Assembly: GCA_964479045.1 (NCBI GenBank)
Contig: CAYZJI010000004.1
Location: 1 to 64,000, forward strand
Origin: 2-02-FULL-47-50 sp964479045
GTDB taxonomy: Bacteria > Pseudomonadota > Gammaproteobacteria > Eutrophobiales > Eutrophobiaceae
Direction of reading: 5' to 3'
Length of the DNA: 64,000 nucleotides
Under the pieces are notes generated by a model. The model searched no databases. It worked only from the letters and a program-made list of their open reading frames with translations, and was not told where the DNA came from. The translations under genes and the position numbers were made by a program. Of this stretch, positions 8,432 through 14,889 are shown one piece after another (the stretch's first letter is position 1; every line of letters begins with the position of its first letter).

Positions 8432-9640
8432 TTATTTTAATGAATGAAATAAGACTACTTCACTACTTGAATCTAAGATTCCTTTACTATTTGCATGCCA
8501 TTTTCTATTTGGAATCGTACGCCATAAACGGCCATCACTACTGTTAGCACACGCCCCTAGTTTAGATTCTTTAAAACCAGCATCTGACATAGTTTCCAAG
8601 TATCTTTTTAGTTGTTGGTTTTTATCTGAGAACGCAATAAGCTGAACTATTATAGTATCTTTACTAACAATAGTTTTTAGGCTAGAGAATATTTCAAATA
8701 TACCATTAAAATAGGGTTCCAAATCCTTTGAATTTCGGTCTCCTAACGTATAGTAACTACCACCATAACCATCAGATTTATTAGAAATCCAGTAAGGCGC
8801 TGGCGTCTCACGTCCACTATCAACCTGCCATCTATGATATAGGACATGTACACCTGGATAAGGAGGTGAAGTTACGATTAGCTTAGGCGAATTATTGATA
8901 TCGTTATTTAAATATTTAGGTATGTTTTGTGCTGATGTATTAATATATCGTGTACGCCATTTATTATCTGATTTGTAGAGCGAATCAGCCTTTCTTACAA
9001 GAGATGTATAATCAAGTGTTGCCTCAATCATTTCGTATCCAAATTCAGTAATTTTAAAGCGTAATTCTTTTGCGCCAGGATAATTTTTACGGCCATCAAC
9101 AGCCCATTGCCCAGATTTTAATAAAATACACCTTGAAAACTCTCTTAACTTGCTTGTACTCAATTCTTGGGAATATGTAATTCCTAGCTCTAATGTTTTT
9201 CGTACCGGCCATAATTCTTTGGTAGAAAAATTACGTACATTATTATTTAAAGTATTTGTTTTATGATTATTGATTTTATTATTGAGTTTAAGATTATTCT
9301 GGACATTATCACACCAAAGTTTTAATTCGTTTGCTTCGTGATTATTTAGAAGTGTAGTTTTTATTTTAGTAACGAAGATTCCTAATTGATTTAGATCTGT
9401 ACCGAGAGCTCTTCTTCCGAGTATTCTAGCCTCTGTTAAAGTTGTTCCGCCACCAACAAATGGGTCGATAACTAAATCACCAATATTTGTAAAAGCTTTT
9501 ATTGTTTCTCGAACAAATGAGGGAGAAAACCTAGCGGGATATTTATAAAACTTATGTGTTAAGCCAGATATTTTATCTTGAGAAGCAACGGCCCTCAGCA
9601 AATTAACTAGATCATTGTCAGATAAAAATTTTGGTTTCAT
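8432..9640 (-). CDS. DNA methyltransferase (SPPY type)
   Basis: A 402-residue AdoMet-dependent DNA methylase. Motif I is DPFVGGGTT at residues 59-67, followed by TDLN at 81-84. The catalytic motif is TSPPYPG at 257-263, typical of N4-cytosine or N6-adenine exocyclic-amine methylases. The PARFSP segment before motif I is common in this group. Motif I precedes the catalytic motif, unlike beta-class enzymes such as M.PvuII. A spacer of about 190 residues may be the target-recognition region. It converges on the GHKL ATPase gene with a 5-bp gap, suggesting one functional module. No restriction endonuclease is adjacent. Target sequence unknown. Confidence 0.85.
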   Translation of the reverse strand: MKPKFLSDNDLVNLLRAVASQDKISGLTHKFYKYPARFSPSFVRETIKAFTNIGDLVIDPFVGGGTTLTEARILGRRALGTDLNQLGIFVTKIKTTLLNNHEANELKLWCDNVQNNLKLNNKINNHKTNTLNNNVRNFSTKELWPVRKTLELGITYSQELSTSKLREFSRCILLKSGQWAVDGRKNYPGAKELRFKITEFGYEMIEATLDYTSLVRKADSLYKSDNKWRTRYINTSAQNIPKYLNNDINNSPKLIVTSPPYPGVHVLYHRWQVDSGRETPAPYWISNKSDGYGGSYYTLGDRNSKDLEPYFNGIFEIFSSLKTIVSKDTIIVQLIAFSDKNQQLKRYLETMSDAGFKESKLGACANSSDGRLWRTIPNRKWHANSKGILDSSSEVVLFHSLK

Positions 9641-10152
9641 TAAAGTATTAATTTAAGTAAGCATAGGAATATATATGGGTAATTATAGTAATAAACATAT
9701 CAATGTATATAATTATACAAAGAATTAATATACTTAAAATAATAATCCTATTCGGTTTGTAGGCTTCAGAGGACAAATATTTTATCGCGCGCATTGTGCG
9801 CGATCGATTTTATAGAAAAGTCTAACGTTTAGGGTCAATATTAAACCAAAGGCCTCTAATTTCCAATCAGTAAATCCTCTGTATAAATGCATTCTGCTAT
9901 AGCATTAGATTCAAAATCTTTTGTTGCTGCATAACCTAGACCATAGCCGTGATCACGCTCATATTATTGAAACATAATTTGTTTGCTATTGATTTAGAAT
10001 TTGAAAACGTTTTCAAAAAACAAAGAATTGTATAAACCCACTTCAAAATTTAGATACCCACAAAAAACCTGCTTGAGCGCCTGTTTGAAAATGTCACAAA
10101 TTTTCCACGCTCGATTATTTATAGTAATGATTTTGTTGTCTATGATTTTTTG
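9641..10152. other. Non-coding island stretch with hairpin, palindrome and possible gene relic
   Basis: No intact gene in 512 bp. It contains the presumed leader of the minus-strand methyltransferase, a CGCGCA-TTG-TGCGCG hairpin at 9788-9802, and a perfect palindrome at 10001-10016. On the minus strand 9856-9963 is open for 35 codons (includes GYGLGYAATKDFES) with stops on both sides; it looks like decayed coding sequence of unknown origin. Confidence 0.5.
10001..10016. promoter_or_regulatory. Perfect 16-bp palindrome, TTGAAA-N4-TTTCAA
   Basis: TTGAAAACGTTTTCAA is its own reverse complement and is followed by a run of A. The same TTGAAA-N4-TTTCAA-A-run pattern recurs at 11010-11025, so the two sites bracket the XRE/DUF4124 gene pair. 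It is a candidate operator for the nearby XRE regulator; a module boundary is the alternative. Confidence 0.45.
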
Positions 10153-10398
10153 TCAGAGCCATTTAATTTTTTTGAGGGTAGATATTTTAGGGAAAAGGTC
10201 GCTTACTTCTACGCCTAATGCTTCCGCGATTTTTATCAGGTTTAAGGCTGCTATATTGCGTTCACCTCTTTCTACCCCTCCATAATAGGCGCGGTCTATG
10301 CCAGCCTCAGTAGCAAATGCTTCCTGAGACAGGCCTGCTTCTTTCCTGAGTTTGCGTATTTGCTTGCCCAAAGCTACCAGATGGGGATGTTTTTGCAT
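10153..10398 (-). CDS. XRE-family transcriptional regulator
   Basis: An 81-residue single-domain helix-turn-helix protein of the Cro/CI type. The HTH spans about residues 10-65, with GLSQEAFATEAGIDRAYYGG as the helix-turn-helix core and a GVEVSDLF end typical of HTH_3 proteins. It is divergent from the DUF4124 gene across a 58-bp region containing a TGGATATA inverted repeat, a likely binding site. In such islands these regulators control excision or cargo expression; the target here is inferred only from position. Confidence 0.85.
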   Translation of the reverse strand: MQKHPHLVALGKQIRKLRKEAGLSQEAFATEAGIDRAYYGGVERGERNIAALNLIKIAEALGVEVSDLFPKISTLKKIKWL

Positions 10399-10410
10399 GT
10401 CCCCAAATTA

Positions 10411-10433
10411 TGGATATACTTACTATATATCCA
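10411..10433. promoter_or_regulatory. Inverted repeat in the divergent XRE/DUF4124 promoter
   Basis: TGGATATA at 10411-10418 and TATATCCA at 10426-10433 form 8-bp arms around a 7-bp spacer. The 13-bp string starting ATTATGGATA at 10408 recurs at 10454-10466, where it includes the DUF4124 start codon, so the half-site occurs three times. This suits regulation of both genes by the XRE protein. Confidence 0.5.
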
Positions 10434-10456
10434 CGGTCTATAAGGAGCATTTTATT

Positions 10457-10993
10457 ATGGATATACGCTTATTTTTAGTTACGATTCTGCTACTGATAAA
10501 TAAACCTTTGTTTGCAGATTCATTGTATACATGGAGAGATGAACAAGGGACATTTCATATATCAGATCANNNNNNNNNNCCCAAATCCTGCGTCACTAAA
10601 AGTTGTATGGCGGTGCTAGAGCAAGATATACGTAAACGAGCCATGCGAGCAGAGTATCGTTTAAAAAATATTTTAGCTGAGGTAGAAAGAACTCTAATTG
10701 CTATTGAAAAAGAAGAAGAAAGAGAAAAAGAAGAGAATATCTCCTATGGCAATAGCTCATTTACAGGCCATGATTGGCATAATTTGTACAACTCAGACAA
10801 ATTATCAATAATTGAGCTTTGGTTATCAGACATGAAGCATAAGAATACCCCTGTTGAAGGTACTGCATCTTCATGGGTAAATAGCCTTGATAATTTCTAT
10901 GCCGATAAAAATAATGTTGCGGCCCAAAATATAGCCGTAACCGATGCTCTCGGCCTCATTATGTTTGGAACAGATGCATCATCAAATTGGTAA
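10457..10993 (+). CDS. Secreted DUF4124-domain protein, contains an assembly gap
   Basis: About 178 residues. The N-terminal 18-20 residues form a signal peptide (hydrophobic LFLVTILLLI, then ADS). A YTWRDEQGTFHISD segment follows, the hallmark of the DUF4124 envelope domain. A lysine/glutamate-rich, probably coiled-coil stretch lies near residues 70-95. ATG at 10457 is chosen because AAGGAG lies ten bases upstream. Ten N at 10570-10579 fall within the DUF4124 domain; the frame stays open across them only if the true gap length is a multiple-of-three match, so the protein is not fully known. Function unknown. Confidence 0.65.
   Translation: MDIRLFLVTILLLINKPLFADSLYTWRDEQGTFHISDXXXXPKSCVTKSCMAVLEQDIRKRAMRAEYRLKNILAEVERTLIAIEKEEEREKEENISYGNSSFTGHDWHNLYNSDKLSIIELWLSDMKHKNTPVEGTASSWVNSLDNFYADKNNVAAQNIAVTDALGLIMFGTDASSNW
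10570..10579. other. Run of ten N (assembly gap)
   Basis: Ten undetermined bases inside the DUF4124 gene. The true distance may differ, so reading frame and domain completeness across this point are uncertain. Confidence 0.98.
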
Positions 10994-11009
10994 TTATAGA
11001 TAATAAATT

Positions 11010-11025
11010 TTGAAATTGATTTCAA
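11010..11025. promoter_or_regulatory. Second TTGAAA-N4-TTTCAA palindrome
   Basis: TTGAAA-TTGA-TTTCAA with arms extending to nine bases (11008-11027), followed by A-rich sequence, as at 10001-10016. It lies between the DUF4124 stop and the end of the minus-strand Rep gene. It may be an operator copy, or a weak bidirectional stem-loop. Confidence 0.45.
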
Positions 11026-11088
11026 AAAAATAATCTAAAAGGACATTTTTGGACAAAACCATATAGTTTCCCACCATATTATAAATTT

Positions 11089-11988
11089 TTACGATATAGA
11101 AGGCCGCTCTGGTAATCGTAACGTATTAATTGCATTGTCCCAATTCTGCCAAACTCTCTCAGGCTCCCACCAATCACTATTTGTCATTTCTGTTATCCAA
11201 GCGTGATACTTGCGTCGACTATAAGGAGTAATTAATTTTAATGCGTTATGTAACCCGCGAAGCCTAATACTGTCCAGGAAATGTATTTTATCGTAGTCAC
11301 GTAATCTTATATCCCCGTCTGGAATAGCATCGACAATACAATCAGGGAACGGATTTACGACTGCTGATAAATCATAAATGGAGATTTTGGGGGATAACCG
11401 GCATTCAATACGAACAGTGTTTTTAGGTATATTAATGCCTTTTTTCGTCTGTTCTAGATGTTTATCGTATAGTTTAATTTGTTTATCACTTTCATTAGAG
11501 CCTAAATATATCGATTCAATACGTCCGCCTTCACCATAGTGTATGTTAGATTTCCTATATCTGGCTGCCGTTGTCCAAATATTATCCAAGTGTATTGGAT
11601 GAATATCGATAGCAATATCTAACCGGGTAATTAATGCATTTAATAGAAAATCCTCATAATCTTCAAGCATGAAAGAAAATATAAAATTCCAAATAAATTC
11701 ATTGCCATATTTTTTGGCTACATTAGGATTCCATTCAATTCTTAAATTAGGCCATTTTTTATTGGATAACACAAAAATTATGCATTCGGATTGATTTTTA
11801 TCGCCTATAGGCAATCCAAAAGCGTATTGATAACCAAGTCCACGATAGTTTCGGTAATATCCATGTAATCCGAAATCATGATCTTTGCTCATGTCCCGTA
11901 ATGTACTTGCTATATATTCAGAAGTGGCTTCATTACAGTTATAAATGAGTGTTAATTTATCTACAAAAGGATCGGATAATTTGGTCAT
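11089..11988 (-). CDS. Rep_trans-type replication initiator or MobT-like relaxase
   Basis: A 299-residue protein with motifs of rolling-circle initiators of the replication initiation factor (Rep_trans) family: TRLDIAIDI at about 121-129, a YLGS ... KLYDKHLEQ region at about 161-180, and VRIECRL near 193. Members replicate plasmids or phages, and relatives (NicK, Orf20 of Tn916, the MOB_T group) act as relaxases of integrative elements. No other mobilisation gene is seen, so this protein may provide both replication after excision and nicking for transfer. It lies upstream of, and on the same strand as, no cargo gene, and downstream of the HTH gene. Confidence 0.72.
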   Translation of the reverse strand: MTKLSDPFVDKLTLIYNCNEATSEYIASTLRDMSKDHDFGLHGYYRNYRGLGYQYAFGLPIGDKNQSECIIFVLSNKKWPNLRIEWNPNVAKKYGNEFIWNFIFSFMLEDYEDFLLNALITRLDIAIDIHPIHLDNIWTTAARYRKSNIHYGEGGRIESIYLGSNESDKQIKLYDKHLEQTKKGINIPKNTVRIECRLSPKISIYDLSAVVNPFPDCIVDAIPDGDIRLRDYDKIHFLDSIRLRGLHNALKLITPYSRRKYHAWITEMTNSDWWEPERVWQNWDNAINTLRLPERPSIS

Positions 11989-12050
11989 AATATTTAAATT
12001 TATAAAATATGAAGTTTTAATTTTTAAAAATATTTTATTTCTACCGGCTA

Positions 12051-12317
12051 TTAGGCGTCATGATATGAATCATGATTTCCGTGAGCATCAACCCACATCA
12101 GAAACTTTTTTTCATCGATTAATACTCTTTTGCCAATCCGTATCAATACCGAATCAAATCCATTGCCTTTAATGGTTTTTTTGGTGCTTTTTCGATTTTT
12201 TGAATTGAAAATGAGCCAACGTAGAGACCCCTCTGTAAAGGCAGGATATCTATTGGCTAATTGCTTGATTGTGAGAATATTTGGATGTGCTGCGAATTCA
12301 GATACATCGTTGACCAT
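12051..12317 (-). CDS. Small HTH DNA-binding protein, excisionase-like
   Basis: An 88-residue protein with a MerR/excisionase-like helix-turn-helix near the N-terminus (ILTIKQLANRYPAFTEGSLR, about residues 14-33) and the pattern RIGKRVLIDEKKFLMWVDAH at the end, as in small AlpA/Xis-like proteins found beside tyrosine integrases. GGAGC lies upstream of ATG 12317. It sits between the Rep-like gene and the integrase pair on the same strand. A role in excision or Rep regulation is inferred. Confidence 0.7.
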   Translation of the reverse strand: MVNDVSEFAAHPNILTIKQLANRYPAFTEGSLRWLIFNSKNRKSTKKTIKGNGFDSVLIRIGKRVLIDEKKFLMWVDAHGNHDSYHDA

Positions 12318-12418
12318 GTTTCATGCTCCGTTCAACAAATAATGATGCGAAGCATGATATAACAACATTCTTCAACGCTCTTGGTGATCTAACGTCTAGA
12401 TGATGGGCCGCTAGTTAC

Positions 12419-13180
12419 CTATTTTTTTAAAAGAACATAATAATTATGTGTCCAAAATATTGCTTGTTTATAGGTGTCTTTCAATCTGTTAGTACGGCCA
12501 TAATTATTAATTATGTTATTAGGTATATGGGGAAATATAATTGAGGCAATTTCAGATGGTTTAGCATTTTCAGAATAAGCGTCAAGAACTCTAAGATAAA
12601 TTGGATTTTTTGCTTTTTGGGGTTTTTCTCCTATAGGGTGGATATTTCTTTCAGCTTGTTGATTTTTTAATAGTTGCCTTGTTTTTGATAATTGTTCATC
12701 TATTGAATACTTCAGATCAAAACTAATAACAACAGAGCTTTCATCAAATTTATTGTCACTACTGTAATATTCATGTATCGAGTCAAAGCGAATTAAGTCA
12801 CAATATGAGTCATAAGGTTTAAATTTTGGTGGATGTTCATGAGCAGGTGAACGCATCTTGCCAATCAGTTTCCACTTCCTGACGTATATATCAGGATAAT
12901 ATTGATAGCCAGGAAATATGCTTTGCCTTTCGCAACGGGATATCCATTGGTCAAATGTCTCACGTTTATATAAAGGGGGTGTAAACTTGAAAAATTCTGG
13001 ATCTTTTAAGGATTGTACTGATGTATTGTTATATGTATTTTTACGTTTTGATAGTAGATATGCAGTATGCTCATAATCTAAGATGTATTGTCTATTCCTT
13101 TTTAGATATTCCCATGCCCATTCTTCAGGACTAAAGTTTTTAGTGAAATCATATTCAATTTTATTACGCCAGTTAGGCAT
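12419..13180 (-). CDS. DUF6499/DUF2285-like island protein
   Basis: A 253-residue protein of a type common in proteobacterial integrative elements. The N-terminus has PNWRNKIEYDF and SPEEWAWEYLKRNRQY, the signature of the DUF6499 (transcriptional-regulator-like) domain. The C-terminal third has YLRVLDAYSENAKPSEIASI, resembling the helix-turn-helix-like DUF2285 domain, and ends in a basic region. It begins 3 bp after the integrase stop codon, so the two are an operon. Function is not known; DNA binding is likely from domain type. Confidence 0.65.
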   Translation of the reverse strand: MPNWRNKIEYDFTKNFSPEEWAWEYLKRNRQYILDYEHTAYLLSKRKNTYNNTSVQSLKDPEFFKFTPPLYKRETFDQWISRCERQSIFPGYQYYPDIYVRKWKLIGKMRSPAHEHPPKFKPYDSYCDLIRFDSIHEYYSSDNKFDESSVVISFDLKYSIDEQLSKTRQLLKNQQAERNIHPIGEKPQKAKNPIYLRVLDAYSENAKPSEIASIIFPHIPNNIINNYGRTNRLKDTYKQAIFWTHNYYVLLKK

Positions 13181-13183
13181 GAT

Positions 13184-14242
13184 CTAACTAAATATCTGCT
13201 TGTTCATTTTTTCTACAACCTTAGCAGTATGTTGTTCCGTTAAATGACTATAACGTTTAACCATCTGTAAGGTTTTATGGCCCAGAACTTCTGCTATTTC
13301 GGCAACTGTCGCGCCATTCATTGCAAGGTAAGAAGCTGCGGAATGCCGGAGATCGTGAAAATGGAAATCTTGTAATTCAGCTTTTTGCAAAACAGTTTTC
13401 CATACGTGCTGAATATTGGCAGCTTTTTTCTTGTCCTTGCTTGGAAATAACAGGTCTGTAGTGATATGGCGTACTTTGTTCAAGTCTTTAATCAACCTCA
13501 ATGCGTGACCTGTAATAGGCAATGAGCGTGGTTCCCCATTTTTGGTTTCATAGATTGTTATAACGTTGCGCGTAAGATCAACCTGATTCCATCTCAAGGT
13601 GAGAATTTCAGATTTTCTCGCGCCTGTTGATAGTGCAAGTACAACAATTAAATACAAGGATTTATTTTCAGACTCTGCACATGCTTTAAGTAGGCGTTTT
13701 CTTTCATCTTCTGATAAAAACCGTATACGTCCTCTAGGCTCTGCACATTTTCTGACTTTACGCATGGGGGAATCATCAATCCACCCCCATTCCTTAACAG
13801 CAATAGTGAAGCAATGAGAAAGGGCGGCAAGATAACGATTTACCGTAGCAGGCGAACGTTTGACTTTCAGATGGGTGGTGCCTTCCAGTAATTCATCACG
13901 GCATTCAGCAATCATGGCTGGAGTAGTATCAGCTAATGTGTAAACACCGATCTGTTTCTTCCACCATTCCAGTTGTGGTTTCTGGTTCTCCTTCTGGCTA
14001 CGTTTTGTAGGCAATACGCTTTTGATATAACGGTCGATCATTTCGGCAACAGTATGCCGCTTGGCCTCTATAGTTTTGAAATGACGGCCTTCACGGATGG
14101 CGGCCTCAGTCTGCTGCGCCCATTTGGCCGCATCTGTTTTACGCTCAAATGTTGCATTCTGTGGCGGAAAACCTTTTAAGCGAACCTGTACCCGGTAGCG
14201 TGTTTTCCCGTCAGAATCTTTTCTAGTCTCTATATAGGCCAT
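13184..14242 (-). CDS. Tyrosine-type integrase
   Basis: A 352-residue phage-type site-specific recombinase. The N-terminal region (about 1-60) is an arm-binding-like domain, followed by a SAM-like core-binding domain (about 65-155). The catalytic set is visible: R209 in STGARKSE, K234, H296 and R299 in FHDLRH, H322 in LGHKT, and nucleophile Y331 in KRYSHL. It lies 310 bp from the intact tRNA-Leu with candidate arm sites between, the standard arrangement for tRNA-integrating islands. All catalytic residues are present, so it may be active. Confidence 0.95.
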   Translation of the reverse strand: MAYIETRKDSDGKTRYRVQVRLKGFPPQNATFERKTDAAKWAQQTEAAIREGRHFKTIEAKRHTVAEMIDRYIKSVLPTKRSQKENQKPQLEWWKKQIGVYTLADTTPAMIAECRDELLEGTTHLKVKRSPATVNRYLAALSHCFTIAVKEWGWIDDSPMRKVRKCAEPRGRIRFLSEDERKRLLKACAESENKSLYLIVVLALSTGARKSEILTLRWNQVDLTRNVITIYETKNGEPRSLPITGHALRLIKDLNKVRHITTDLLFPSKDKKKAANIQHVWKTVLQKAELQDFHFHDLRHSAASYLAMNGATVAEIAEVLGHKTLQMVKRYSHLTEQHTAKVVEKMNKQIFS

Positions 14243-14552
14243 GATGGTCAGTCAAATCTAACAGTTACCAATAGCTTACAACTAATAACAATCCATGACA
14301 ATACAAGACAGTTAATCTGGTGTATACATGCATAAAAATGGCATAAATACGACGTTTTATAGGCTTAATGTATAAATATGGGGGAGAAAAGGGGGAGTAT
14401 ATGGGGGAATTTACGTTATACGGCCATAGAAGCCCTGTATTTAAATGGCTTACGGTGAGGGTGGTTTATTGTGTATTCCCCCATAAGTCCCCCATACGGG
14501 GGAAATTTGGAAGGCTGGATAATGTGAAAACAGCTAGAAGTATTTAAAATAT
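14243..14552. other. Island right end between integrase and tRNA-Leu
   Basis: No gene. This is the integrase leader and the attachment-site arm. It is notable for repeated runs of five G or five C (14380-14502); the last 50 bp before the tRNA CCA end hold no further signal that I can see. Confidence 0.6.
14380..14502. repeat. Candidate integrase arm-type sites, right end
   Basis: G-runs at 14380-14384, 14391-14395 and 14403-14407 (11-12 bp steps), then inverted C-runs at 14478-14482 and 14489-14493 (11 bp), then a G-run at 14498-14502. The block at 14475-14495 is nearly the same as 2434-2454 at the other end. Opposed clusters beside the integrase gene fit arm-type binding sites. Confidence 0.55.
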
Positions 14553-14609
14553 TGGTGCCGGGGAAGGGAATCGAACCCCCACATGGTCACCCATACCAGA
14601 TTTTGAGTC
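14553..14609 (-). repeat. Right attachment repeat (within the intact tRNA-Leu)
   Basis: Identical over 57 bases to 2263-2319; here it forms the 3' half of the complete tRNA-Leu gene. Integration thus leaves a functional tRNA at this end and an orphan 3' fragment at the other. Confidence 0.92.
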
Positions 14610-14639
14610 TGGCGCGTCTACCAGTTCCGCCACCCCGGC
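14553..14639 (-). tRNA. tRNA-Leu (anticodon CAA)
   Basis: An 87-base gene including an encoded CCA. The acceptor stem GCCGGGG/CCCCGGC pairs fully. The anticodon stem CCAGA/TCTGG encloses loop CTCAAAA, giving anticodon CAA. There is a long variable arm (TGGGTGACCATG region), as expected for leucine, and a canonical GGTTCGATTCC T-loop. It reads UUG codons. It is the integration target or replacement copy for the island. Confidence 0.97.
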
Positions 14640-14667
14640 ACAGAAGAAATCATACAATAATTTAAAG

Positions 14668-14795
14668 ACCAGATTTTGAGTCTGGCGCGGCCGCTATCGG
14701 GCATCCTCGGTAACTGTTCCAGACGTTACTCTACCTCCTACATCCATGTAGTCGTGTCCTCTCGCGGCACATAATCCAGTTCCGCCACCTCGGCA
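14668..14795 (-). pseudogene. Relic of a second tRNA-Leu: 5' half, interrupted
   Basis: On the minus strand 14776-14795 matches the first 20 bases of the intact tRNA-Leu with one change in the acceptor stem (C to T on the plus strand), and 14668-14689 matches its anticodon arm. Between them an 86-bp insert replaces four D-arm bases. Everything 3' of the anticodon stem is missing. The relic plus the orphan 3' fragment at 2263-2319 would make one whole tRNA, sharing 15 bases, so this may be the original chromosomal gene split by the island. Confidence 0.8.
14690..14775. repeat. 86-bp insert in the tRNA relic, MITE- or REP-like
   Basis: It starts with GCCGC (14690-14694) and has the inverse GCGGC at 14764-14768, like short terminal inverted repeats. 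Inside is the palindrome CTACAT-CC-ATGTAG at 14738-14751, resembling REP-type palindromes. No second copy is seen in this window. Its nature is inferred. Confidence 0.4.
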
Positions 14796-14812
14796 TAGGA
14801 ATGCGGACGGCA

Positions 14813-14841
14813 AGTATAAGTGAAAGTCAGCCCGCCTGAAA
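14813..14841 (-). promoter_or_regulatory. Candidate tRNA-Leu promoter
   Basis: On the minus strand TTTCAG (14836-14841) and TATACT (14813-14818) are 17 bp apart, with a start point near 14805, about ten bases before the 5' end of the tRNA relic. The -35 box is weak. This placement suggests that the relic, not the intact copy, occupies the original tRNA position. Confidence 0.4.
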
Positions 14842-14889
14842 ACCGCAAGTTTCCGCTATAAGGCGCTTTCTCTGTTAACATCGCGCGCC

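Larger units (their letters stand above)
2263..14609. mobile_element. 12.3-kb integrative element in tRNA-Leu(CAA)
   Basis: Bounded by 57-bp direct repeats of the tRNA-Leu 3' half. A tyrosine integrase sits next to the intact tRNA. The interior is much more AT-rich than the flanking core genes. Genes include integrase, HTH proteins, a Rep_trans-type initiator or relaxase, and probable defence cargo. No structural phage genes, type IV secretion genes or classical MobA-type relaxase are visible, so it is a small integrative/mobilizable element or phage-satellite-like island. An alternative right boundary near 14682 is possible if the crossover lies in the 15-bp anticodon-arm sequence shared with the tRNA relic. 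Confidence 0.9.

Noticed and set aside
10001..10285. Plus-strand open frame of 94 codons
   Set aside because: It is opposite the XRE regulator and starts inside a palindrome; no family features.
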